A DNA stretch of 35,527 bases, from the NCBI GenBank assembly GCA_007134695.1, contig SLKI01000080.1, positions 1 through 35,527 on the forward strand. The letters are read 5' to 3'. Origin of the DNA: Balneolaceae bacterium. Lineage in GTDB: Bacteria; Bacteroidota; Rhodothermia; Balneolales; Balneolaceae. This document shows positions 16,217 through 23,718 of the stretch, piece after piece (within the stretch, counting starts at the first letter, position 1; the number at the start of each line of letters is the position of its first letter). A model generated the notes under the pieces. The model was not told the DNA's origin. It saw only the letters and a list, made by a program, of their open reading frames with translations, and made no database searches. Made by a program: the position numbers and the translations under genes.

Positions 16217-17671
16217 TTATTCAGCCCGGCCGCCTTCCAGAATTTCGGTCATCTTCTCCCGTAGAAGTTTCAACAGGAGATCGATCTCTCCGAGATGTGT
16301 TCGTACCGAGAGAATAGCCAGTCGCAACATAAATTGGCCGTTGATGCGGGTAGTGGAAAAGAAAATCCGCCCGTCGTCGACCAGCCTGCGGTGAAGCTCC
16401 CGGTTGAATTCGTCCGGATCGACACCGGGCGGTTTACAACGAAATATGATAACCGACAGGTCCGGCTCCGGTCCTGTTTCGAATCCTTCAAGTTGCGACA
16501 ACTCCTGCCAGACATATTTTGCCAGTAACAGCTTTTCACGAAGGGAGGCCCGAAACGCTGCCACACCATGAATTTTCAGCGGCAGCCACATCCGAAGCCC
16601 TCGAAAATGCCGGCTGAGCTCTGGGGAAATGTCGGCAGGAGATGGTATTTTCGAATCGATTCTGGCATCCTGCATGTAGTCGGCGCTGTAGGAGTGTGCT
16701 TCGGCCAGGTTCTGCCTCTCTTTGATAACCAGTGCACCCAGTCCGTACGGCAGAAAAAGCCCTTTATGAGGATCCAGAACCACAGAATCGGCTTCACCGA
16801 TCCCTTTCAGCAAGCTCTTGCCCTCGTCGGTCAAGAGAAAAAAACCACCATATGCAGCATCGACGTGAAACCAGAGTTCCTCCCGACGTGCCGTTTCAGC
16901 AATTTCATCCAGCGGATCGATCACGCCGGTGTCGGTCGAACCTGCATTGGCAACCACCATCCAGGGCTTGAGGCCGTTTTTACGATCCTCGCGGATCGCC
17001 TCAATCAGTTCACCGGTCCGCATACGGTATCGTTCATCCATGCCGATAAATCGGCGCCTGGCACTTTTTAGCCCTGCGATGTTTAACGCCCTGTCAACAC
17101 AGTGATGGGCCTGCCGGGTCATATAGACAACAACCGACGAAAACTGCTGAGGTTCCAGCCCGGCCGTGTCCCGCGCTGCCACAACAGCTGTCATATTTGC
17201 CATGCTGCCGCCCGAAGCGAGATAACCGCCCGCCTCGTCACCATAGCCCACCAGATCACACATCCAACGCACAAGCCTCGTTTCGAGCACTACGGCCCCG
17301 GGAGAAGAAAAGTAGACACTCGCATATCGGTTCGTGGCAGCAGCCAGATAATCTCCGATAGCAGAGGTCAACAACCCGCCGCCGGGAATATATCCCATGT
17401 GGCCGCCGGACACCGGATTCAGGCCGGGTGGCACAACCCGGCTCTCCACCTGATGCAGAATCTCATCAGAGGGGATTGGCTCCTCCCCGATCGGCTCGTC
17501 GAGCAGTTTGTCGACACTATCATCAAACCGCCTGTAAGCTTTCTGATGCGGGATCGTCTCATAAAATCTGCGCACAAAATCGTCGGCCTGCGACCGGTAC
17601 CGATGCTGATCTTCTGTTTCCGGCTCGAGCGCCGATGCGGCTTTCTGCAGCTCAAGGATTTTTTCTCTCAT
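16217..17671 (-). CDS. PLP-dependent amino acid decarboxylase (group II)
   Basis: A 484-aa fold-type I PLP enzyme of the aromatic-L-amino-acid/glutamate/diaminobutyrate decarboxylase group. The PLP-binding Lys is in VVLDPHKGLFLP (Lys303 from this start). The cofactor Asp is in FHVDAAYGG, and a His stacks on PLP in YMTRQAHHCVDRAL; GGYLASGGSMANM is the family turn. The frame is open to 17719, but that would overlap the adenine deaminase by 44 bp. The ATG at 17671 lies 4 nt after the deaminase stop and matches the usual start, so I chose it. Substrate (aromatic amino acid, glutamate, aspartate) cannot be fixed by eye. It is the last gene of a probable MFS-ade-decarboxylase operon. Cytoplasmic. 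Confidence 0.88.
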   Translation of the reverse strand: MREKILELQKAASALEPETEDQHRYRSQADDFVRRFYETIPHQKAYRRFDDSVDKLLDEPIGEEPIPSDEILHQVESRVVPPGLNPVSGGHMGYIPGGGLLTSAIGDYLAAATNRYASVYFSSPGAVVLETRLVRWMCDLVGYGDEAGGYLASGGSMANMTAVVAARDTAGLEPQQFSSVVVYMTRQAHHCVDRALNIAGLKSARRRFIGMDERYRMRTGELIEAIREDRKNGLKPWMVVANAGSTDTGVIDPLDEIAETARREELWFHVDAAYGGFFLLTDEGKSLLKGIGEADSVVLDPHKGLFLPYGLGALVIKERQNLAEAHSYSADYMQDARIDSKIPSPADISPELSRHFRGLRMWLPLKIHGVAAFRASLREKLLLAKYVWQELSQLEGFETGPEPDLSVIIFRCKPPGVDPDEFNRELHRRLVDDGRIFFSTTRINGQFMLRLAILSVRTHLGEIDLLLKLLREKMTEILEGGRAE

Positions 17672-17675
17672 CACT

Positions 17676-19286
17676 TCAGATAAATTCAAATGTTTCGCCG
17701 TCGAACATCCCTTTGTCACTGATTTTGAGGCTTGGAATCACCAGTAGTGCCATAAAAGAGATCACCATAAACGGAGCCTTCAGGTTGCTTCCCATCTCTT
17801 TGGCTGTCCGGTCGAGCCGCTCATATCCTCCGGCCACCTCCTCTCCGGTCTGATCGCTCATCAGGCCCGCCACGGGAAGCGGGAGAATCTCTTTTCGGTC
17901 TGCATCAACCGCGGCGACCCCTCCCCGGTGTTCCATCACCAGGTTGACCGCTTCACTGAGATAGCGATTGCTGCTCCCGACAGCGATAATGTTGTGGGAA
18001 TCGTGTGCGACCGACGATGCGATCGCCCCTTCCCTGATACCGAAGTTCTTGATAAACCCGGTCGCCGGCAACGCCTCTTGGTACCGGTTAACAACGGTAA
18101 TTTTTAATATATCCCGGCCGGGGTCCGGTTGCAGGTCCCCCTCAGCGGCAGACAGCGTTTCGAAGCTTTTTCCTGTAACAATCTGGCCATCCTCGGCGAC
18201 GATGACGGGAACTGTATCCCTGCCCGCATCGACCCGAAATTCCGACGGCCGGGTGGTGCGTGAAACAAAGTTGTTGATCGGATTTACTTCGACCCGTGGG
18301 ATCAATACGGAACCACGGTCGTACACACACTCTCCATCGATCCAGGTCTGGATCACTTCCATCGTCTCCGGTTCCTTTACGACAATAAAGTCAGCCGGAT
18401 CACCCGGCTGAAGTTTGCCGACATCGAGTCCATAGTGGTCGATCGGCAAGATACAGAAGGCTTTCAGCAGGTCGAAAAGATCGTAGCCTTTCGCCAGTGT
18501 CCTTGCGGCCAATTGATCAAAGTAACCGCGAATCAGATCATCCGGATGCTTGTCGTCCGAACAGAACATGATTTTGCCGGGATAATCTCCCAGAAGAGGC
18601 AGCAGTTCATCGTAATTGCGGGCGGCGCTTCCCTCCCGAATCGCGATTTTCATGCCGGCTTTCAGTTTGTCTACCGCCTCTTTCAGGGTGAAACACTCAT
18701 GATCGGTAGTTATTCCGGCTGATGCGTACTGCTCGGCTTTATCGCCTGTCAGGCCTGGAGCATGGCCGTCGACCGGTTTCCCTCGCTCCCGGGCGGCATG
18801 AATCTTCGCCATCACTTCTTCGTCCCGCTGAAGCACACCCGGCCAGTTCATCATTTCCGACAAGTAGGGGATCTCCTCCCGGTCGAGCAGCCTGGTGACT
18901 TCATCAACCCCGAGAACCGCACCAGCCGTCTCGAAAGGTGTGGCGGGTACGCAGGAGGGAGCGCCGAAATAGAACTTGAAAGGCACCTTCTCCCCATTCT
19001 CGATCATATACTCGACCCCCTCCATGCCGCAGACATTGGCAATTTCGTGAGGATCGGATACCGTGGCGACCGTCCCGTGCCGAACCGCCAGCCGGGCAAA
19101 CTCTGAAGGAACGAGCATAGAACTTTCGATGTGGACATGAGAGTCGATGAATCCAGGCAGAACAAACTGGTCCGGCACTTCATCCGCCTCCCGAATCTGT
19201 TTGATGCGGCCCGATTCGACCTCGACTACACCCTTGACGATGCGCCGGTTAACAACATCCAGAATCGTTCCTTTCACCTCTTGCAA
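17676..19286 (-). CDS. ade: Adenine deaminase
   Basis: Converts adenine to hypoxanthine and ammonia for purine salvage. The 536-aa protein is slightly shorter than the E. coli and B. subtilis enzymes (570-590). Metal-site residues are visible: GFIDSHVHIESS (His50, His52), GHAPG with His175, TDHE with His196, and FCSDDKHPDD (241-250) with the catalytic Asp. The C-terminal domain holds ASSVAHDSHNIIAVG, typical of adenine deaminases and not of adenosine deaminases. The start is TTG at 19286 (MQEVKGTIL); no ATG exists between it and the upstream stop near 19314. It lies 82 bp downstream of the MFS gene and its stop is 4 nt from the decarboxylase start, so co-transcription is likely. It would use adenine from AMP nucleosidase. 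Confidence 0.95.
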   Translation of the reverse strand: MQEVKGTILDVVNRRIVKGVVEVESGRIKQIREADEVPDQFVLPGFIDSHVHIESSMLVPSEFARLAVRHGTVATVSDPHEIANVCGMEGVEYMIENGEKVPFKFYFGAPSCVPATPFETAGAVLGVDEVTRLLDREEIPYLSEMMNWPGVLQRDEEVMAKIHAARERGKPVDGHAPGLTGDKAEQYASAGITTDHECFTLKEAVDKLKAGMKIAIREGSAARNYDELLPLLGDYPGKIMFCSDDKHPDDLIRGYFDQLAARTLAKGYDLFDLLKAFCILPIDHYGLDVGKLQPGDPADFIVVKEPETMEVIQTWIDGECVYDRGSVLIPRVEVNPINNFVSRTTRPSEFRVDAGRDTVPVIVAEDGQIVTGKSFETLSAAEGDLQPDPGRDILKITVVNRYQEALPATGFIKNFGIREGAIASSVAHDSHNIIAVGSSNRYLSEAVNLVMEHRGGVAAVDADRKEILPLPVAGLMSDQTGEEVAGGYERLDRTAKEMGSNLKAPFMVISFMALLVIPSLKISDKGMFDGETFEFI

Positions 19287-19368
19287 TGTGATGTCAGAAT
19301 TTTTGGATTCAGATTACTCGTTCAATTCATTGGGTTTTCCGGCCGCATCACTCATCTAAACATGACAC

Positions 19369-20865
19369 CTAAGATTCACTCCCGTCATCACCGGACACCT
19401 CCTGCATGGCATACTCTTTTTCAAGTTCCTCCTGCTCCAGAGACATCTCTTCGAGCGTCCTGCCCTTGGTCTCCTTGACAAATGCCCTGACCATAAAGAA
19501 TGCGACAACTCCAAAGAGGGAGTAGATGCCGTAGGAAAGGCCGAGGCCGATCGATGCAAGAAGGATCGGAAATGTCAGTGTTATTGTAAAATTGGAGAGC
19601 CAGTGGATCAGCCCGCAGACAGCAAGCGCCGCACCCCGGAATTGATTGGGAAACATCTCACCCAGCATGACCCACATGATCGGGCCCCATGTTGTTGCAA
19701 AGAACGCAATATAAACGTTGGCAGCGATCAAGGCCCACATTCCCTGGGTGGAGCTGAGCTGAAGCGCTCCTTCGGGAGACAGGTCTCCGGTCTGGAATAT
19801 GAAAGCCATCACCGCAAGCATCACCGCCTGCCCGAGTGCACCGATCAAAAGCAGCGGTTTTCGGCCGACCTTGTCGATCAGGGCGATCGCCAGAAAAGTG
19901 AAGGAGATATTGACCGCCCCGCTGATCACGTTGGTCAGCAGCGCATCGGCTTCGGTAAATCCTGCCGATTGCCATAGAATTGCACCGTAGTAGAAGACTA
20001 CATTAATCCCGGTAAACTGTTGAAGCACAGCAAGCCCCAGGCCCACCCAGATGATCGGATGAAGCCTTTTTGTCTTTCGAATAAACATATCCGAAAGCCT
20101 CGGCTTGCGCTGTTCCGTGACTGTCTCACGGATCTGTTCGACAAGTTTCTTTGCTCTTGAAGCCTCGATCATTGATGAGAGTACCGACTCAGCCTCTTCG
20201 CCTTTGTCGGATGCTACCAGATATCTGGGCGACTCCGGGATAAAGAAAAGTGCAATCAGAAAAATGGAAGCGGGGATGATTTCGGCCCAGAACATCCACT
20301 GCCAGGCTCCGAAACCGGCCCAAAGTACCTCGGAAGCACCTCCAGCCATACCGGCAATCACATAATTGCTCAAAAAGGCTGTAAAGAGGCCGATCACGAT
20401 CATCATTTGCTGTAATGTCGTGAGCCGCCCCCTGTATTCGGGCGGTGCGATTTCGCTGATGTAGGCGGGAGCAAGAACACTGGCCCCACCGACGGCAAGG
20501 CCGCCGAGAATTCTGAAGAAGACAAACTGTTCCGAGCTGCCCGATATTCCAGATCCCCAGGCGCTGATAATAAATGCGGCCGCGGTTAAGATCATCATCG
20601 GTTTCCGGCCGTACTTGTCGGCAAAGGACCCGGCAAAGAAAGCGCCGATCGCACACCCGAGAAGCATGGATGCGACGTTAAAGCCGGTTCCTACCTCATC
20701 CGAGTCAAACGCCTGTTGAAGTGCGTCGACCGTTCCGTTGATTACACCACTGTCAAAACCGAAAAGAAACCCTCCCAGTGCCGCTACCCCGGCAAGAAGG
20801 ATCACTCGAGACATGTTCGTTTCCCCTGAGCCGGTCGGCGCAGGCGTATCCGTTTGATTCTTCAT
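19369..20865 (-). CDS. MFS sugar porter
   Basis: A 498-aa, 12-transmembrane proton symporter or uniporter of the sugar porter family. Signatures: GFLFGFDSGVINGTVDAL in TM1, SFADKYGRKP between TM2 and TM3, PESPRYLV after TM6, QQFTGINVVFYYGA in TM7, DKVGRKPLLL after TM8 and ETKGRTLEEM after TM12. The QQ-x-x-G-I-N motif marks hexose or pentose carriers. The frame is open to 21132, but the first 89 residues of that version are translated repeat DNA with no signal, so I used the ATG at 20865 (MKNQTDTPAPTG). It is the first gene of the minus-strand set with ade and the decarboxylase and is divergent from ackA. Substrate uncertain. Confidence 0.9.
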   Translation of the reverse strand: MKNQTDTPAPTGSGETNMSRVILLAGVAALGGFLFGFDSGVINGTVDALQQAFDSDEVGTGFNVASMLLGCAIGAFFAGSFADKYGRKPMMILTAAAFIISAWGSGISGSSEQFVFFRILGGLAVGGASVLAPAYISEIAPPEYRGRLTTLQQMMIVIGLFTAFLSNYVIAGMAGGASEVLWAGFGAWQWMFWAEIIPASIFLIALFFIPESPRYLVASDKGEEAESVLSSMIEASRAKKLVEQIRETVTEQRKPRLSDMFIRKTKRLHPIIWVGLGLAVLQQFTGINVVFYYGAILWQSAGFTEADALLTNVISGAVNISFTFLAIALIDKVGRKPLLLIGALGQAVMLAVMAFIFQTGDLSPEGALQLSSTQGMWALIAANVYIAFFATTWGPIMWVMLGEMFPNQFRGAALAVCGLIHWLSNFTITLTFPILLASIGLGLSYGIYSLFGVVAFFMVRAFVKETKGRTLEEMSLEQEELEKEYAMQEVSGDDGSES

Positions 20866-21258
20866 TATTCGTCTTTTTTTAATTGGTGATCTGAAGCAGA
20901 AGGCTTGCAGCCATAGATGTCTGGACTGAGCCTCCGTGACCGATAAGACGAAGCAGGACCGGGAACGAAACAGAATAGGTAATTCCACCCAAAAGTCATA
21001 ACCACAGTTTCCGGAAAAGGACAATTTTTCGGGCCGATTCACCGGGCCGAACTTCATTAGATTTTGCAACCGATACGCCGGTCCGATCCTCATAAGACTG
21101 TACAGCCGGTACGTCAGGCCGATCCTCATCAAGATTCCAAACCGGTACGCGAGGATCGATCCTCATCAGCCTGCCCGACCGGTTCGCCGGGCCGGAGATT
21201 CAAACAGGATATTGCGGGGTCAGCAGAGTCTCTTATATTCAGAGAAAAACTGAACGAT
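20866..21258. other. 393-bp divergent spacer between MFS and ackA
   Basis: Non-coding by my reading, although open frames from both flanking genes extend into it. The MFS-proximal half (20866-21033) shows nothing recognisable. The ackA-proximal half (21034-21196) is a 36-bp tandem repeat. Promoters for both genes must lie here, but no clean element was found. No tRNA or riboswitch fold was seen. Confidence 0.6.
21034..21196. repeat. Degenerate 36-bp tandem repeat, about 4.5 copies
   Basis: Units begin at 21052, 21088, 21124 and 21161 (lengths 36, 36, 37, 36), each opening with CTTCAT or CCTCAT and ending with an ACCGGTACG-like core and GGCCGAT-like tail. A half unit, CCGATTCACCGGGCCGAA, lies at 21034-21051 and matches 21179-21196 at 15 of 18 positions. 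Copies differ by several bases, so the array is old or under loose selection. It has no unique spacers, so it is not a CRISPR. Confidence 0.75.
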
Positions 21259-22485
21259 ATGCTGGTACTGGTTATTAACTGCGGCAGCTCTTCCGTAAAA
21301 TATCACCTGATCGAAACGGAAGAGACCGCCGAGGGAGAGACTCTTTGCAAGGGGATGATCGAACGGATCGGGGCGGTTACCTCGATTGTCAAGCATGAAC
21401 CTGTAGGAAAGCGCCACATCAAAGACTCCAAAGTGATTTCCGACCACAACGAGGCGATGCAGGAGATCATGAGCTACCTGCTCGACGAAAAGAACGAACT
21501 GGTATCTGATGAGGTCAAAATTGAAGCGGTCGGCCATCGAGTGGTTCACGGCGGCGAGATGTTCAAGGATTCGGTTCTGATCGATAACGATGTGCTTGAG
21601 GCGATCGAAGAGGCATTCGATCTGGCTCCACTTCACAATCCGCCGAACCTCAAAGGGATCGAAGCGGCCAAAAAACATCTGCCCGATCTGCCCCATGTCG
21701 CTGTCTTCGATACGGCCTTCCATCAGACATTGCCGCGCCGGGCCTATCTATACGGGATACCCAATCGCCTCTATCGCCGATACAAAATCCGGCGCTACGG
21801 CTTTCACGGAACTTCTCACTATTACGTCAGCCGGCAGTATTACAAAATCACCGACCTTCCGAAAGAGGAGACGCGAGTGATCTCCTGCCATCTCGGGAAC
21901 GGTGCATCCGTAACGGCTATTGATGGCGGCAGGTCGGTGGATACGTCGATGGGCTTCACACCGCTGGCCGGGCTTGTCATGGGGACCCGAAGCGGCGATA
22001 TCGATCCGTCGATCCTCTTCTACCTGGTAGAGAAGGAGGAGCTCTCTCTCAACAGTCTGCATGCACTGCTTAACCGTCACAGTGGCCTTCTCGGAGTGAG
22101 CGGTTATGCCAGTGATATGCGAGATCTGATCTCCGAAGCGCACAACGGCGACCGCCGCTGCCAACAGGCGATCGACCTGTTCTGTTACCGCGTCAAACAG
22201 TATATCGGTTCCTACTACGCCGTGTTAAACGGGTGTGATGCGATCCTTTTTACGGCCGGTATCGGAGAAAATTCGCCGCTGGTTCGTAAAAAATCGCTTG
22301 AAAATCTCGACGGGCTCGGGATTGAACTGGACGATAAAAAAAATGAATCGGTGACCCCGGGAATGGTCGAAAAGATCAGCTCCGACAACTCCCGGGCCGA
22401 CGTCTACATCGTGCCGACCAATGAAGAACTGGTCATTGCGATCGACACCGCTAAAATCGCACGGGCAACGCGGCATTCACCCTGA
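21259..22485 (+). CDS. ackA: Acetate kinase
   Basis: Interconverts acetate plus ATP and acetyl phosphate plus ADP in the cytoplasm. From ATG 21259 it is 408 aa, the usual length. Motifs: MLVLVINCGSSSVKYHL at 1-17 (ATP-binding), GHRVVHGGEMF, VFDTAFHQTLP with the substrate Asp/His, RYGFHGTSHYYVS, HLGNGASVTAIDGGRSVDTS with MGTRSGDIDP, and FTAGIGENSPLVR. The frame is open from 21064, but the extra 65 residues are translated repeat sequence, so the later ATG is right. The gene downstream starts 15 bp after the stop and is probably in the same transcript. No phosphotransacetylase gene is nearby. Confidence 0.97.
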   Translation: MLVLVINCGSSSVKYHLIETEETAEGETLCKGMIERIGAVTSIVKHEPVGKRHIKDSKVISDHNEAMQEIMSYLLDEKNELVSDEVKIEAVGHRVVHGGEMFKDSVLIDNDVLEAIEEAFDLAPLHNPPNLKGIEAAKKHLPDLPHVAVFDTAFHQTLPRRAYLYGIPNRLYRRYKIRRYGFHGTSHYYVSRQYYKITDLPKEETRVISCHLGNGASVTAIDGGRSVDTSMGFTPLAGLVMGTRSGDIDPSILFYLVEKEELSLNSLHALLNRHSGLLGVSGYASDMRDLISEAHNGDRRCQQAIDLFCYRVKQYIGSYYAVLNGCDAILFTAGIGENSPLVRKKSLENLDGLGIELDDKKNESVTPGMVEKISSDNSRADVYIVPTNEELVIAIDTAKIARATRHSP

Positions 22486-22500
22486 ATTCCAGAAAATGAA

Positions 22501-23646
22501 ATGATGAAAAAGATCCTATTACTTGGCGCCGGCCGGGTCGGCAAGGCAATCGCAGATGATCTGGCCCGTGACTTTAAGGTCACCGCTGTCGACAACGATC
22601 CCCGGAACCTTGATCAGCTGACGGACGGGGTCGATACCCGACAGGCCAGCCTCACCGGGCCCGATAGAGAAGATACTTTGAGAAAGATCTGTGAACCATT
22701 CGACCTGGTCGTTTCAGCCCTCCCCGGTCATCTCGGTTGCCGAACCCTGGAGCATCTGATCGAATTTGGTAAAGATATTGTCGATATCTCCTTTATGCCC
22801 GAAAATCCGCTGAGTCTCGACCGCAAGGCCAAAAAACGGAATGTAACGGCTCTTGTGGATTTCGGTGTAGCACCTGGATTGAACAACTTCATCCTGGGAC
22901 AGTTCGACAGGCGGATGAAGGTGCAATCCTTCGAATGTATGGTGGGGGGATTGCCGTTCAAACGAACACTGCCTTTTGAATACAAGGCGCCCTTCTCCCC
23001 GGTCGATGTGATCGAAGAGTATGTTCGGCCGGCCCGAATGAGAGTTAACGGCAGGGAGGTCGTTCGGCCGGCCCTCTCGGAGGTCGAATCGGTGGAGGTG
23101 GAAGAGGTCGGAACGCTGGAAGCATTTAATACAGATGGCCTTCGAACCCTGCTGGAAACTCTGCCCCATATTCCCGATATGAAAGAGAAGACACTCCGTT
23201 ATCCGGGTCACGCCCGGTGGATGAAGGGGCTGCGTGATGCGGGCTTTTTCGAGGAAAAACCGCGGGATCTCCGTGGTGTTACCGTCTCTCCTATCGAGGT
23301 AACCTCGGCTCTGCTTGAAGAGAAGTGGGCCCTCGAACCCGACGAAGAGGAGTTTACCGTCATGACTATTCATATTGAAGGGAGTGAAGAAGGCCGGAAA
23401 AAGGAGGTGTGGTGCCGATTATTTGACCGGTACGACAGGGCAACAGGGTTTTCATCCATGGCCCGGACAACGGGGTACGCCTGTACGGGTGCGGTACGTC
23501 TGTTGCTGGATGGGGTTATCACCTCCAAAGGGGTTCTTCCTCCCGAGCTTCCCGGCAGCGATCCGGATTCCTTCGGCTGGATGATGCGTCACCTTAAGGA
23601 GAGAGGAATCGATATCAAGTTTACAGAAAAGACCGCATCGGATTGA
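22501..23646 (+). CDS. Saccharopine dehydrogenase-like oxidoreductase
   Basis: A 381-aa NAD(P)-binding protein of the saccharopine dehydrogenase/homospermidine synthase-like superfamily. The N-terminal Rossmann motif is LLLGAGRVGKAIADDLA (6-22), with the acidic residue after strand 2 in VTAVDNDP. DLVVSALPGHLG and VDFGVAPGLNNFILGQF are conserved in this group. The C-terminal catalytic domain contains RYPGHARWMKGLRDAGFF, close to lysine-6-dehydrogenase or saccharopine reductase types. Probable reactions involve an amino acid such as lysine or saccharopine; the exact substrate is not determinable. The ATG at 22501 is 15 bp after ackA. It is convergent with the M3 peptidase. Confidence 0.85.
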   Translation: MMKKILLLGAGRVGKAIADDLARDFKVTAVDNDPRNLDQLTDGVDTRQASLTGPDREDTLRKICEPFDLVVSALPGHLGCRTLEHLIEFGKDIVDISFMPENPLSLDRKAKKRNVTALVDFGVAPGLNNFILGQFDRRMKVQSFECMVGGLPFKRTLPFEYKAPFSPVDVIEEYVRPARMRVNGREVVRPALSEVESVEVEEVGTLEAFNTDGLRTLLETLPHIPDMKEKTLRYPGHARWMKGLRDAGFFEEKPRDLRGVTVSPIEVTSALLEEKWALEPDEEEFTVMTIHIEGSEEGRKKEVWCRLFDRYDRATGFSSMARTTGYACTGAVRLLLDGVITSKGVLPPELPGSDPDSFGWMMRHLKERGIDIKFTEKTASD

Positions 23647-23718
23647 GGCGCCTGTTCGTCAGCCGCCGCCCGGCCTCTGCCAATTGAATTGCCCCGATTC
23701 CTTAAGCACCGACGGCAG

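Noticed and set aside
17672-17719. Longer start for the decarboxylase overlapping ade
   Set aside because: It would overlap ade by 44 bp; the ATG at 17671 fits the family start and follows the ade stop.
20866-21132. N-terminal extension of the MFS frame to 21132
   Set aside because: The added 89 residues translate the 36-bp repeats and lack membrane or signal features; the ATG at 20865 gives a normal sugar porter.
21034-21196. Reading the 36-bp array as a CRISPR
   Set aside because: The units are contiguous and degenerate with no unique spacers and no cas genes nearby.
21064-21258. N-terminal extension of the ackA frame to 21064
   Set aside because: The extra 65 residues are translated repeat DNA; acetate kinase normally begins at the MLVLVINCGSSSVK motif.
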